Shown here: in pieces, positions 35,608 to 45,900 of the stretch
Layout: every line of letters starts with the position of its first letter
Position numbering within the stretch: position 1 is the first letter of the stretch
Assembly: GCA_024867545.1 (NCBI GenBank)
Contig: JANFNE010000005.1
Location: forward strand, 1,600,922 to 1,664,921
Direction of reading: 5' to 3'
Origin: Phytopythium helicoides
Lineage: Eukaryota; Oomycota; Peronosporomycetes; Pythiales; Pythiaceae
DNA: 64,000 bases
Program-made: the position numbers and the translations under genes
Notes under the pieces: generated by a model
Databases searched by the model: none
The model's input: the letters and a program-made list of their open reading frames with translations, nothing else
Told to the model about the DNA's origin: nothing

Positions 35608-36490
35608 ATGGCGGACGACGAGGAGCACCTGCTGCTGCACGCGGTGCGTCTGTATGGCGCGGCCGGTGGCGCCGCCGCTCGCTAACTGTGTGGCTGCGTG
35701 CAGGAGCGCTCGAGCATCTTCGAGACGCGCGTGGAGCGCGCGGCGCTGTGCCGCGACCGCGGGTCGGCGCGCTTCCGGCTCAAGGACCTGGCGGGCGCCA
35801 TTTCGTGGTACGAGCGCGCGCTCTTCCACGTGGACTTCGACGAGGCCTCGTGGACCTTCGAGGTGCGTTCGACTGCTAGAAGCACGCTGTGCGGCTCCGG
35901 ACTGACGCGGAGGATGGCCGCAGCTGCTGGACAAGCACCGCGCGGCGGTCAACGAGGTGCGGCTGCCCGTGTACCTGAACCTCGCGGCCTGCTACCTGGC
36001 GGACGGACCCCAGCAGAGCGCCGAGAAGGTGGTCGAGAATGCCAGCCTGGCGCTCGCGATTGACGCCAGCAACACCAAGGCGCTCTACCGCGCGGGCAGA
36101 GCGCACCTCATGACGGGCAACCTGGACGCGGCACGCGCGAGTCTGACCAAGGCCGCGCAGAACCAGCCCAACGACAAGAACATCCGCGAGGCGCTGCAGG
36201 TGCTGCGGGAGCGCCTGAACGAGCATAAAGCCAAGGAGAAGGAGGCGTGGGGAGGCCGGCTGCTGGCTGAGGAAGGCAAGACTGAAGAAGGCGCTAGCGA
36301 ACCCACGGCTGCGACACCTGTGGCGCACAGCGAGGCCGAGAAAAAGGAGGAAGAAGACGACTTTGACTACGTTGACAGCTCTCGCAGCGCCGTTACCACC
36401 AGTGTGGCGGACGACCTGCGCTTCTGGCTGTTCGCGCTCATGGCCGTAATTGTCGCGGTGTACGTTGCCGTCACGCAGATCGCGGCGTAG
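35608..36490 (+). CDS. Tail-anchored TPR protein
   Basis: Exons 35608-35643, 35704-35862 and 35924-36490 give 253 residues with GTGCGT donors at both introns. Three TPR-like helical pairs can be followed: RDRGSARFRLKDLAGAISWY, VYLNLAACYLADGPQQSAEK and KALYRAGRAHLMTGNLDAAR. They are arranged like the C-terminal TPR block of FKBP-type co-chaperones, but no FK506-binding domain precedes them. An acidic linker leads to a C-terminal hydrophobic segment (FWLFALMAVIVAVYVAV) with almost nothing after it, so the protein should be inserted as a tail anchor facing the cytosol. A chaperone-docking role at a membrane is inferred from TPR proteins of this type. The specific orthologue is not identified. 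Confidence 0.82.
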
Positions 36491-36580
36491 ACACCGAGAG
36501 AATAGTCAGAGGAGTTGGTGTGCAGTGTATTAGATGTTGCTAGCAGGAGGGTAGTTGACCAATCTGGCAGCGCTCGAGAG

Positions 36581-37035
36581 TCAGGCGTACTCGAAAAGCT
36601 TGACCGAGTGCAGGTACTTGTCGTCACACTCTCTTGTCGGGCGCCTTTAGCACGGAGGGTGTGAGGGCGAGCTGTCAATAGAAGAAAACTGTTTGGAAAT
36701 CACGCACCAATACGTATAGTAGCCGTTGCTCTTGACGCGTGTGCACCGAATGAGACCATTCTCCCACCGATCAGGGTCTCCGTAGGTCTCCATGTACTCC
36801 TTCAAGTCGCGCCAGCCTGCTTGCTGAATGCGGAAGGCTTGATGGGGATGCACCACCATCAGCTAATGTAGCAGCCAGCAAACATGCAATAAGCTACCGC
36901 ACAGACCTTCTTCGACCTCGCGGCTCCACTCTTTGGGACGAAAGCAACGCGTGGATTTTGATGTTGTGACGATCGGCTTTCTCGCAGTTTCGACGGTCGC
37001 ATTCGCATCCAGTTTGAACTTTTGTGAGCTGCGCA
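36581..37035 (-). CDS. Small conserved-looking protein of unknown function
   Basis: Reconstructed as complement(36581..36644, 36708..36862, 36916..37035), 112 residues. The middle exon (PHQAFRIQQAGWRDLKEYM, then GDPDRWENGLIRCTRVKSNG) is aromatic- and charge-rich and looks like a compact domain. The last junction gives YYTYWRPTRECDDKYLHSV and a natural end. No motif known to me is present. The first intron is less certain because two donors, GTCGAA (used here) and GTCTGT, are close; only the former keeps frame. It is too short and intron-split for simple open-frame searches, so it could be missed by automatic annotation. Confidence 0.55.
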
Positions 37036-37223
37036 TCGCAGAGCCCCGAGATGCTCCGCGGGATGCAATTTCCGGTCGGCCGGAGAGCGAGTGCATTCAC
37101 CGACAGCACCTCCATGCTCAATGTTTCTTCACAGACTTCAAGGCGCGGGCAGTGATAATGACGATGAAAGAGGAATGCACTCGATCTATTTCAACAAAGT
37201 TAACGGCGCCGCCAAACCTAGAA

Positions 37224-38930
37224 TTAGATTATTGCAGAATCAAGCTCTGCCCATGTTTCGCCGTCCGTTTCTTCACCACTATCATGAGATGGAGTCTCGA
37301 TCAACAGGGTGTTGTCGCTACCGCTGCTGTCGTCATCGCTACGATGCAAATCAACGTTTGCATTGAATGCTTGGCCCTCTTCAGACGTGAATGCCCCAAT
37401 GCCAGTTTGATCACTTGCATCGCTCTCCAACGGATTATATGTGCTGCGCGTTTGGTTTCGCTTCTGAGCAGTTGGATCTCGTCGACGCATCGTTGGCCGT
37501 CGAAACACCGCCGTCGCGGTCATATTGTCTTGCTTTACGCGCTTCAGGCGCTCATATTCCGATGGCACAAGAGATTTCCACCTCCGCGCGACCTGGTTGT
37601 CGCTTCGGTTGCCGAGTTCGCTAGCAATTTGAGCCCAGATACCGGGAGACTCCAGTCCTCCGAGCTCTTTGAAGCGTTTCTTGATGACTGCATCCTCTTT
37701 TGCTGTCCATGCAGAAAAGGTGAGCTCAGGGTTGAGCGAGTTGAGAAAGCGATCTCTCAATGCGGGCAACGTTCTGCCAGTGACGTGGTGTGCAACATCT
37801 TGCCACGGCACAGTCTCTTTCTGGAAAGCCTCTGTCGTTACTTGGTATGCTGCAATAGCTAAGAGTAAACGACGGTCCTCCACGATCGAGAACTTGCCTT
37901 GGCGGATCCCTGGCGCCAACGATAGCTGCCACCGATGGCGGATTTGCTCAGCAACCCGCCCGTCCATAAGATCAGCGATGATGTTCCACTTCTCGCCAAA
38001 CACGTCAACAGCTTGCTGGATAATCGCATCCTCTTCAGGCGTGAATATCGTGTTGACGTTCGATTTGCACAACTTGGTCTGGTATCGGATCAAACAGTGA
38101 ACTGGCGGGCGACCCGGGATCGGCATGCGATTCGCGATCTCCTCCCACTTGTTGACCAGCTCCGGGTCCACATCGCCACTCGCGAGCTTTCTCAGCGCTT
38201 CGTCCTCTTGCTTGGTCCACGCACACAGCCGCAATGACGGGTCTTCATGCAGTTCCCACCAGAGCTTGCACGAGAACGCCGACCTGTGGATCGGCGGTCG
38301 AAGCTGCGAGATATCCGCCCACGTCGTGAGAGGAAGCCGCACAGGCTGCGGTCTCCCACCAGCCAGCTCTACAGCTTGGAGCCCATGCTGCGTGGCCTGC
38401 GCCTCTGCAAAGCGCCGCACGCCCTCGCGCTCCTTGGCCGAGAAAACGCGCGAGGGGGTCGCGATGAACGCCTCGTGGCTCTTTGAGCGCAGGAACAGCG
38501 TGTCGGCGTTGGGCTGCGGCTCCGCGAGCCTCGCGAGCTCTCCTCCCTGCGTCCCCGCGCCGCCAACCGCCGCGCTCTGCGTCCTGGCGCGCTTGGCGCT
38601 CCCGGCCGCGGCCTCGTCGTAGAAGAACGAGCGCTTGGGCCGGATGAACGACCGCGGCGCCACGCCCACCTTCCTGTACGCGCTCTCGGCCTCCCGCTCG
38701 AACACGGCGCCGCCGGCAGCAGGCGCTGACGGCCCCAGCAGCGCCAGGGCGGCGCGCTCGGCACGGCGCAGCGCGAGTTTCTGGCGCAGCCGCTGCGCAC
38801 GAGCGGCCAGCGCCGCCTCCTCCGCGCCAAGCGCCTCCAGCAGCGCGCGCAGCTCACACGCGTAGCCGCGCGAGGCCTGCAGCGCGGCGCGCACGCGCTC
38901 GGGATCGACCTGGCGGCGCTGCCGGTCCAT
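37224..38930 (-). CDS. Myb-repeat protein, SNAPC4-like
   Basis: Single exon, 568 residues from the ATG at 38930. The N-terminus (about 1-60) is an Ala/Arg/Leu coiled coil. About four Myb/SANT repeats fill residues 220-470. Tryptophan-spaced helices are visible in CAWTKQEDEALRKLA, FTPEEDAIIQQAVDVFGEKW, KFSIVEDRRLLLAIAAY and FSAWTAKEDAVIKKRF. The C-terminus is acidic and Ser-rich. Several degenerate Myb repeats after a coiled coil resemble SNAPC4 (SNAP190), the DNA-binding subunit of the complex that activates small nuclear RNA promoters; a generic Myb regulator is the alternative. It lies 188 bp upstream of the small gene in the same orientation. Confidence 0.78.
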   Translation of the reverse strand: MDRQRRQVDPERVRAALQASRGYACELRALLEALGAEEAALAARAQRLRQKLALRRAERAALALLGPSAPAAGGAVFEREAESAYRKVGVAPRSFIRPKRSFFYDEAAAGSAKRARTQSAAVGGAGTQGGELARLAEPQPNADTLFLRSKSHEAFIATPSRVFSAKEREGVRRFAEAQATQHGLQAVELAGGRPQPVRLPLTTWADISQLRPPIHRSAFSCKLWWELHEDPSLRLCAWTKQEDEALRKLASGDVDPELVNKWEEIANRMPIPGRPPVHCLIRYQTKLCKSNVNTIFTPEEDAIIQQAVDVFGEKWNIIADLMDGRVAEQIRHRWQLSLAPGIRQGKFSIVEDRRLLLAIAAYQVTTEAFQKETVPWQDVAHHVTGRTLPALRDRFLNSLNPELTFSAWTAKEDAVIKKRFKELGGLESPGIWAQIASELGNRSDNQVARRWKSLVPSEYERLKRVKQDNMTATAVFRRPTMRRRDPTAQKRNQTRSTYNPLESDASDQTGIGAFTSEEGQAFNANVDLHRSDDDSSGSDNTLLIETPSHDSGEETDGETWAELDSAII

Positions 38931-39039
38931 GGAGGAGAAGTGATGTGCGAGACACAAAGACGGAGATGGCTACACAAAGGCAACTTTACTCAACTCATTA
39001 CGACGCATTTTGACTGATAACTAAACGTTCCTGGCAGCT

Positions 39040-41022
39040 CTAGACGGTGGGGGAGGTTGTGATGAGCGCGATTAGATTCATGGTCGCGCTGAACACGATG
39101 AGCACGGCGAGCAGCAGCACGATCGCGAACCCCGCGGGGCGGCTGTAGTTGCCGTACGTGCGCATCTGCTGCGCGTCGAGCTTCTGACGAGGCAATAAAT
39201 AGAGGATCGGGAGCAGCGCGAACAGGTTGAGCGCGCACTGCGCGAGCCAGAACATGAATACGCGGTTGCGGGTGCTGGACGCGTCCTGCGCAAGCGCGGC
39301 GTCCGAAAAGCTTGTCTTGAGCGATTCGCTCGACGAGCTCACTGCGTCCGAAAATGTGGAGATGACCGAGCTGATGATGACTGTAAACGACGTCACCAGG
39401 CCGGTCGTCGTGCCTTCAAGACATGTCTCGGTGATTTCAACGAGCGGCAAGATGGTCACGAGCGTTCCGAGAGCAGACGAAGCTCCGTAGAGCGAGCTCA
39501 CGGTGACGTAAAACCATGGGCTGCGAGCAGCGCCGAATATGATGGGAGTGCCATACGCAAACTGCAGTGCTACACTCCACATCAACGCAATGACGGACAT
39601 GTGGACCCAGTCTCGGTTCAGCAAGGTTTTCTTGAACACGAAGAGGAAGACGACGAACACACATTGTGTTGGAATCTTGGCTAACCGGGATGCGTCCGCG
39701 GACACGTCTGCCCAGTACTGAATTGCCTCAATTGCGAACTCAAACTGGAACGATGAAAGGAACACGGAGCAGCAGATAAACAGGATGATCCGCCACACAG
39801 CTTCTTGCTGGATGACGTTCCAAAGCTGCTGCCGCATTGACGACCGATCCACAGAGTCAACCTTGATCTGCCGAGGCTCTTCTTCCAACTTGAAAAGCAC
39901 CGCAGGGATGGGCACCAAGGCTACAACTGCCATTAGCAAAAGCAGCATCTTCATGGAAATGACCGACGTTGTTCGCTGTTGTTCTTCGTCGTAGTCCATT
40001 AACACCGCGCCAAGGATATAGGCGACGAGCGTCGACACCTGCTGAGTAATGGTGTACTGGAGCACGAGTCCACCACGCTCGTGGATCGGCTCACGTTGTG
40101 ACAGCTCAACAACAAACGCAAACGCTGCAACTGATGCGATAGACACGCCGAGCGAGACGGCCATCGACAGGATCACATACATCATTCCGCCGTGGAATGT
40201 CCGCACGTTGTTGCTTAGCAGACCAGCCTGGTCGTCGATGACAGCAATAACCACGAGCGCCATCAACATGAAGTATGCTAGAATCCACCCGCCAAGCATG
40301 TATGCCTTCCGATGAAAACTCCACAGCGGATAGAAATCGGAGAGTGCGCCGATGAAAACACTTGCGACGCCTGGTATTGTGAAGAACCGCAGTGTTGCCT
40401 TGCTCTGGTCGTCTGAAAATGCCAGGTATACCGCCAACAGCGGCTCGAAGCAATATAACAAGAAAGGGCCCATGAACCCTGATGCTGCCGCCGAGAACGC
40501 GAGCCCGCAGTACTCTTTGGAGAACAGGTCGACGACAGGTCCTGTGCGCAAGCTGCCGTAGAGCATGTGGTTAAACACGTTGGGGGCTGTGACGGCTCGT
40601 CTCCTGGCCGTGTCGAGCTCTCGCTCCTGCAGAATCTGAATCGACGGTGGCGCGCTGCTGGACCTACCCACAACAGGAATCTCCGAGTCCGTCCACGTCT
40701 GCTCGAACGTGACTGTGCGGTTGCGCTTCGAGTCGCTGGTTTTGCTGAGCTTTCGCTGGGACTGCGCAGCCTTCCTCCTCCTCTCCTCTCCATCTGAGCG
40801 CTTCTTGGGTCTCCTCGGAGACTCGCTGTCGTCGTCGTTTTGCAGGTCGCTAATGAGCAGCTCCGAGAACGCTCCGACTCCTCCCTCTTCGTCGCTCTCG
40901 CGCGGCAAGCCTGGAACCCACTCGAGCGTGTCCGCAGGAATGTCAACTGGCGCCACAGCCGCCGTGAACGACTCCTCCGAGATGAAGCTCCAGCTCTTGG
41001 ACAGTCTGTCGCTGCTGTACAT
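39040..41022 (-). CDS. BT1/folate-biopterin-type transporter (MFS)
   Basis: Single exon, 660 residues, ATG at 41022. About 155 N-terminal residues are hydrophilic, Ser/Arg/Asp-rich and probably cytosolic. About twelve hydrophobic segments follow. KEYCGLAFSAAASGFMGPF starts the first helix, and FIGALSDFYPLWSFHRKAYM matches the signature loop of the BT1 family (SD.FP...RR.Y). This family is expanded in oomycetes and kinetoplastids and carries folates, pterins or related compounds. The substrate here cannot be told. The long N-terminal extension may be regulatory. An ending of KLDAQQMRTYGNY followed by a final helix is typical. The gene ends 109 bp from the SNAPC4-like gene. Confidence 0.85.
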   Translation of the reverse strand: MYSSDRLSKSWSFISEESFTAAVAPVDIPADTLEWVPGLPRESDEEGGVGAFSELLISDLQNDDDSESPRRPKKRSDGEERRRKAAQSQRKLSKTSDSKRNRTVTFEQTWTDSEIPVVGRSSSAPPSIQILQERELDTARRRAVTAPNVFNHMLYGSLRTGPVVDLFSKEYCGLAFSAAASGFMGPFLLYCFEPLLAVYLAFSDDQSKATLRFFTIPGVASVFIGALSDFYPLWSFHRKAYMLGGWILAYFMLMALVVIAVIDDQAGLLSNNVRTFHGGMMYVILSMAVSLGVSIASVAAFAFVVELSQREPIHERGGLVLQYTITQQVSTLVAYILGAVLMDYDEEQQRTTSVISMKMLLLLMAVVALVPIPAVLFKLEEEPRQIKVDSVDRSSMRQQLWNVIQQEAVWRIILFICCSVFLSSFQFEFAIEAIQYWADVSADASRLAKIPTQCVFVVFLFVFKKTLLNRDWVHMSVIALMWSVALQFAYGTPIIFGAARSPWFYVTVSSLYGASSALGTLVTILPLVEITETCLEGTTTGLVTSFTVIISSVISTFSDAVSSSSESLKTSFSDAALAQDASSTRNRVFMFWLAQCALNLFALLPILYLLPRQKLDAQQMRTYGNYSRPAGFAIVLLLAVLIVFSATMNLIALITTSPTV

Positions 41023-42062
41023 GGCGCAACGCCGTCGATATGTATCAAAGCGAGTGCGCAGCCGCTCGAGGCCGTAGCTCCGCGAATTCGCAGCCCCTGG
41101 AGCTCGCAGATGGCTCCTCGAGACTGCAACTGAGCTGGCGACGAGCGGAGCTGCCTGGCAATTGGTGCAGCGAGCCGCCGGCCGCTCTGGGCGCCGACTC
41201 CGCGCCGGTCTCCTCGCGCGTCGGACCTTCAGGCGGTCGCTGGGTTATGGCGCTGGGTGATGGCCACACCTCGCCCCCGGCTTCCAGCTAGAGCCACAGA
41301 CGCAGCAGTCGGGGCACCGCGCGCTGATTGGGAGATCAGGAAGGGTTCAGAACGACTTCTTGGAATTTGTATGATATGCAATCGCTCTCCCCTACCCGCG
41401 AAGGTGCAGTCGGTGGCTGGATAACCTGCTGGACCGACTCTACGGTACAGTCACAAGAGACGTAGCTGCTCGCATAGTACGTACGTGCCGCCTGCCGTGC
41501 CCAATGCGTCGGCCCGAACGCGACGCTCGCCACACTGCGAGTCCAGCGTTGTGGCTGGCGGCGCTCGAGTGCTTGGACGCCAATGGACAGGCGAGTTACT
41601 CACCGCAGTCGCTGCAACTCGCTGTTAGTGGGCGAGCGGTGGGGTGAGAGCGAGCAATGGGCACATGAGCCACGATGCGAGTGGCGAGTTGAGGCATTCG
41701 ACACGCCCGGGCTCTTGCAGCACGATGTCGGCGCGAAAATGCGGACGCAGAGATGGCGACTGGTGGCAGGAGCTGGAAGCGTGAGCGCGTGAACCTAGGT
41801 CACTACCATCCTCGATGTGTGCTCTGGCGCTGGATACTTTTGGTCCCGGATGGTGGCCTGCGGTGTTTTTGGACAAGGTCGCTCCTACGGCATCTCATTT
41901 GTACAGGCGAGAGCAGTGGTTGCTGTCGCAGACCTACCACTGGTACGCAAGGACGATCCCCACACAGAGTGCCAAGCCAGCCTAATGAAGATCACCATCC
42001 GTGTATTACCAGTTCATTGAACCAATCCTGGATGTGGAAATCATTCGTGCAACTTGAATCGG
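41023..42062. other. Long intergenic region
   Basis: This 1040-bp gap lies between the BT1-type gene start (minus) and the 3' end of the MARVEL-like gene (minus). Small open frames on both strands lack domain, splice or composition support. I see no repeat, RNA gene or transposon. The left part should contain the transporter promoter. Confidence 0.4.
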
Positions 42063-42644
42063 TTAGACCGAAGCACTTGGGGATGACGAGGCGTTGGCCT
42101 GGGCCTTAGCAGCGCGTGGCGTGCTAACCTTCTCGCCGAAAGTGAAGTCTTCAGCTGGGGCAGCGGACGATCTCACTGGGATCACGCTAGCGACGAACAG
42201 AATATCAATCAGGAATCCCACAAACGTCAGGAACATCACGACGACGCTCCCAATCACGTTCGAACAGTGGAAGTCACAGGCTTCCTCCATGAAGTCCTTC
42301 ATATCGCCATAGCAAATCTCGTTGCCGATTGGAGAGGCTGCCACCGCAATGGCTGCTGAGAACGCGAGAAGGGCAAATACAGCATCGAAAACGAGCTGCA
42401 CCATTACGCTCGGCAAACGCCGTCTCTTGATGTCGAATGCAAAGATCCGGAGCCCGAGAAAAATGAGGATGATAATACCGACGGCAATGAGGAAGTTCAC
42501 CTGCTTCTGAGAGCTGTACTTCTCCTGGCCGAATGTGCAGCTCTTGATTCCTCCGGATCCAGCGGTGATGACAGCAATGAGCCCCAACACAATAGTAATT
42601 GCGCGGCAAGTTGGCGGAACTCGCTCATGCACCGGCCGGACCAT
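42063..42644 (-). CDS. Four-TM MARVEL-like membrane protein
   Basis: Single exon, 193 residues, using the ATG at 42644 (MVRPVHERVPPTCRA); an open frame extends further upstream without a plausible start. Four hydrophobic segments are visible: AITIVLGLIAVITAG, FLIAVGIIILIFLGLRIF, LVFDAVFALLAFSAAIAVAA and IGSVVVMFLTFVGFLIDILF. Cysteines lie in the loops (KSCTFG, CYGDMK, CDFHC). The M-shaped topology with a Cys-rich second loop resembles MARVEL-domain proteins (physins, occludin-like), which act in membrane apposition and vesicle traffic. The short C-terminal tail is Ala/Ser-rich. The family call rests on topology, not on a decisive motif. Confidence 0.7.
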   Translation of the reverse strand: MVRPVHERVPPTCRAITIVLGLIAVITAGSGGIKSCTFGQEKYSSQKQVNFLIAVGIIILIFLGLRIFAFDIKRRRLPSVMVQLVFDAVFALLAFSAAIAVAASPIGNEICYGDMKDFMEEACDFHCSNVIGSVVVMFLTFVGFLIDILFVASVIPVRSSAAPAEDFTFGEKVSTPRAAKAQANASSSPSASV

Positions 42645-42874
42645 GATTATCCCTTGATTGCACCTGTGAGGTCTAGCGTGTGTTTCGCTTCTCGCCAAGC
42701 GCTTTGTGAGGCGACTTCCAGAATGGCGAGAGCGCCGCCAATATAACCGACAGCGCTTCAGCTGCTTCAAGAGACGAAACTCTCCTCTATCTGCTATATA
42801 TAAAGCGTCATTGTTCCGCCCAACATCATTCGCTATTCTTGACGGTGAGGCTGAAATTGTGCATCATAGTCGGG

Positions 42875-44406
42875 ATGGCAGGATTCAGCATTGGTGGCTT
42901 GTTTGAGGTGCCAGCTCAACCAGATCCATCAAGGAGTGATTTTTGACATGCCAGAACCAAATGAAGACGACACCGATCAGTACGAGTCAAGTGACAGCGA
43001 CGGCGACGACGACGACTCTTTTGGGACTGACGCGAGCGAAAGCGATGAGGAAAGTGATGATGATGATGAGGATGGCAAGGCGAAGTTAGGACCACTACAG
43101 CGCGTCTCAAAGAAGTTGCGGAAAAAGCAACACCGCATTTATGAAGCGCGTCGGCATCCTACCATCGAATGGAAGGAGTCCCAGCGGCGACAAGCGGAGC
43201 AAGAGGCACTTATAGCTGCTGAAGTTCGCGAGCGACAGCGACAAGAGGAGGTTCAAAAAGAGAAGCAAGGAAGACGAGAAAGGAAACTAAAACGAAAGGC
43301 ACAGCGAGAACACACCAAACAAAAAGAGCAAGAATCGCGGGAACTTCTTCGCAATTATGAAGTTTTACTTGCCAAAAGCGATACTCGTTCACGTCTGCTT
43401 ACAGAGTTTGCAACTGATAATCGTGCCAAGCAAAAGGCTCGACTCGCAAAACGTCAAGCAGAACAGTCAGCATTAGAGGAATCTATCGCAATTGAAAAGG
43501 TACCCAGCAATATATTGAAGCTGACACTCATTATTGGTGGTTGACGGTGCTTTGCAGGTTCAAAACAACATCCGCCAGGACGCAGTGGCGCGGATCCAAG
43601 AGTTAGCAGAACTAAAAGAAAGCACAGACGTTGCAGACAGAATCGGTCGTCGTGTCGGAATTCTCCCTGCAATCAACACCCCACCTGTACCAACTTCTGC
43701 TGACCAAGACGAAACGTCCAGTCTTGTCGTTCTGTTAGTCAACAAAAGCGATGCGATATCTCTTGGATCGCCAGCTAGCACTGGTACTATCGACAAAACC
43801 CAATCAGTGTTGCCACCAACCAAACGCTTGTTTTTCACAGTAAATTTGAAAAGGTTCAAGCATGCAGAGGCAATTCGCGGGCAGGATATTGGAGACTTGG
43901 GAGCAAAAGAACTCGCGCGATCATTACTCACTGGAGCGTGTCCGCGTGTCAAAAAGTTACAGCTTGGCTGGAATAGGATCAAGTTCCCTGGTACAGCTGC
44001 TCTAGCAGACTGTTTTACGCGTGGGTCGTGTGGTCAGCTACAAACACTTGACCTGAAATTTAATTTGGTGGACGCTCAGGCCCTTCGATCTCTTGTAGAA
44101 GCAATAGAGAAGGCAGCGCTACCAGAGCTCCTAGATCTCTTCATCCAGGGAAATATAATTGGCGACGAAGGCGCTCGACAGTTAGCTCACGCCATGCTAC
44201 GTGGATCACTGCGAGGCTTACGTACTATTGACATTCGCCAGAACAGCATCCGCAACGATGGCATTCGAGCGCTCTGGAATGCCTTTTCATCTGAAAGTCT
44301 CACGCGGTTTTGCCCCAAACTCCAGTTATTGGACATGCGGCGTAACGAGGCGCAAGGATCGCTGACACGGTCGTTTTGTCCATGCCCACCATACATTCAG
44401 TTCTAG
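42875..44406 (+). CDS. Coiled-coil and leucine-rich-repeat protein
   Basis: Exons 42948-43499 and 43558-44406 give 466 residues from the ATG at 42948. An upstream ATG at 42875 (MAGFSIGGLFEVPAQPD) would join this frame directly if the T run at 42940-42944 were four instead of five bases. The longer start is therefore likely and the shift may be an error. The N-terminus is Asp/Ser/Glu-rich, then a long Arg/Gln/Glu coiled coil (about residues 45-190). The C-terminus holds ribonuclease-inhibitor-type LRRs (VKKLQLGWNRIKF, LQTLDLKFNLVD, LLDLFIQGNIIGDEG, LRTIDIRQNSIRNDG). LRRs give a protein-binding surface; the partner is unknown. The last 160 bp plus flank recur at 53.85 kb. It ends tail to tail with CRN A. 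Confidence 0.74.
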
Positions 44407-44865
44407 TGGAATTGCAATGAAGTAATCTAATGCATAAGATGAGAAGAGTTTGTTATTGGCATGTCTGAGCCTATTTGGACTACCTACTGTCACATGAAGG
44501 ACGACGACGCGTTCTTAAGTTCTTGAGTCCTGCGCCTTCTTGTCAGCATACTACAAAAGTCGCGCAAACACAGGGTGCGAAACCTACAGGCTCCGTATGA
44601 ACAGGCTAGAGTCTGGTAGTCCAGTGGGGCTTCTGGGTTATCTCCGTTGGTCCGTTTTAGCGTGCGACAGCGTTGGCTCAGAGCGGTCATTGGAATCAAT
44701 TCTAGGATCGGACAAAGTGGATACGACAGTTGCTCCAACAACAACAGCATGATCTGGGTGCATATGCGCGAGCAGGCAATCTCATTCATATAAATGACTA
44801 TTACGAAGGTTCTTGAATTCAAATCGCACTCATAACGCATACGGTAAATAGCGTGTTCTATCAAA
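44407..44865. repeat. CRN 3' flank repeat, copy 1
   Basis: This 459-bp stretch lies between the LRR stop and the CRN A stop. It recurs, with small changes, at 54014-54459 (same orientation) and, in part, at 53487-53745 (inverted) and 59845-60016 (same orientation). An open frame of 129 codons (44490-44879, minus) begins inside the end of CRN A; I treat it as untranslated 3' sequence. Confidence 0.7.
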
Positions 44866-45900
44866 TCAAAAAGCTGCATCAGACCTCAAGATGCTACGGT
44901 GGAACATCTCCATTTTGTCGTCAAGAGAGACGTCCGACCAGAAATCCTGAAAGTCATACGATTCATCGATCCAATTCTTCTTCAAAGCAACCATGCGCGC
45001 CACTCTTGCCTGTAGGTTCAAACAGCGATAGAACGGACGTTCTAAACCAGTGAATGTCAGAGCACTACCATCCACGTCATCAAACGTTGTCCGGACATCG
45101 AAGCGGCACGGCTTCTTCGACAACGATACGCTGCCGAGGAGCACTCGTCTCTGCTCCGCGCTGAACACTTTATTGCCGTTGCGATCCGCGAGATCAATGA
45201 GAGGGGTGTTTTCGATAGATGGATCGAAGAGCTTCAAACGGAAAGCGTTCGTGTCGTCGCGAATGAAACTGATCTGGAAATGGTCGAACGCGTGTTCCAG
45301 AGGCTTGAACAGTAGCAACCCATTCCTCTCGTCGTCAATGTTAGATATCTCCATCATCACACGCGACAGGTATTCGTTGCTGCGACGAAACAAATGCGAC
45401 GCTATCACGAGCGATTTCGGAAACGCAACATTGAGCAGCATACACCGCACCCAGGACTTCTTTCGTCTATAGCATCGATAGTAGTTGCACAAATTGTCCT
45501 TGAAATCTCGGTTTTGGTCAGTTGGGGTCGTTGGGGCATGCGTGAGTAACTGAGATAAAATCGCTTCAAGAAGAGTCATGGCTGGAGAGTGGAGATCGCC
45601 ATGCGGCGGAACAACCACATACATCTTCGCGTCCTTTGCTCCATAGACCCCAATGTCGTCTTCGGGTTGCAAATTGGTGGGAACATCCGCAGTATTCGCA
45701 TCGAACGCGGTCTTGTCGGTGTAGACGAGGAGTTGGCCAGCGTCCGTTTGAGAGAGAACGTTGGGATACTTCGCTTTCACAGCATCTCTGAACTCATCGA
45801 CATCTCCACCAGCAGGAAGCTTCACTTTACTCGCGCTTGTCCCCTTGTACGCCGCCCCCTCCTGATCGACGAGAAGAAACCAAACCGGCCTTTCCGCCAT
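44866..45900 (-). CDS. CRN-like effector gene A
   Basis: Intact single exon, 344 residues, ATG at 45900. Residues 1-110 form a ubiquitin-like header. QLLVYTDKTAF stands where crinklers have the LFLAK-type motif, and MYVVVPPHGDL matches the HVLVVVPP-type end of the header. There is no N-terminal hydrophobic signal, which is common in this family. The C-terminal 230 residues are a domain I do not recognise, with a conserved stretch FTGLERPFYRCLNLQARVA. Crinklers of plant-associated oomycetes are taken up into host cells and often act in the nucleus; whether this one does is unknown. It shares its N-terminal variant (AVKAKYPNVLSQTDAG) with gene B but has its own C-terminal variants. It is divergent from gene B across a 1.6-kb spacer. 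Confidence 0.8.
   Translation of the reverse strand: MAERPVWFLLVDQEGAAYKGTSASKVKLPAGGDVDEFRDAVKAKYPNVLSQTDAGQLLVYTDKTAFDANTADVPTNLQPEDDIGVYGAKDAKMYVVVPPHGDLHSPAMTLLEAILSQLLTHAPTTPTDQNRDFKDNLCNYYRCYRRKKSWVRCMLLNVAFPKSLVIASHLFRRSNEYLSRVMMEISNIDDERNGLLLFKPLEHAFDHFQISFIRDDTNAFRLKLFDPSIENTPLIDLADRNGNKVFSAEQRRVLLGSVSLSKKPCRFDVRTTFDDVDGSALTFTGLERPFYRCLNLQARVARMVALKKNWIDESYDFQDFWSDVSLDDKMEMFHRSILRSDAAF

Noticed and set aside
41023..42062. Small frames such as 41583-41792 and 41817-42020 as genes
   Set aside because: No start context, splice partner, domain or duplicate elsewhere in the window.
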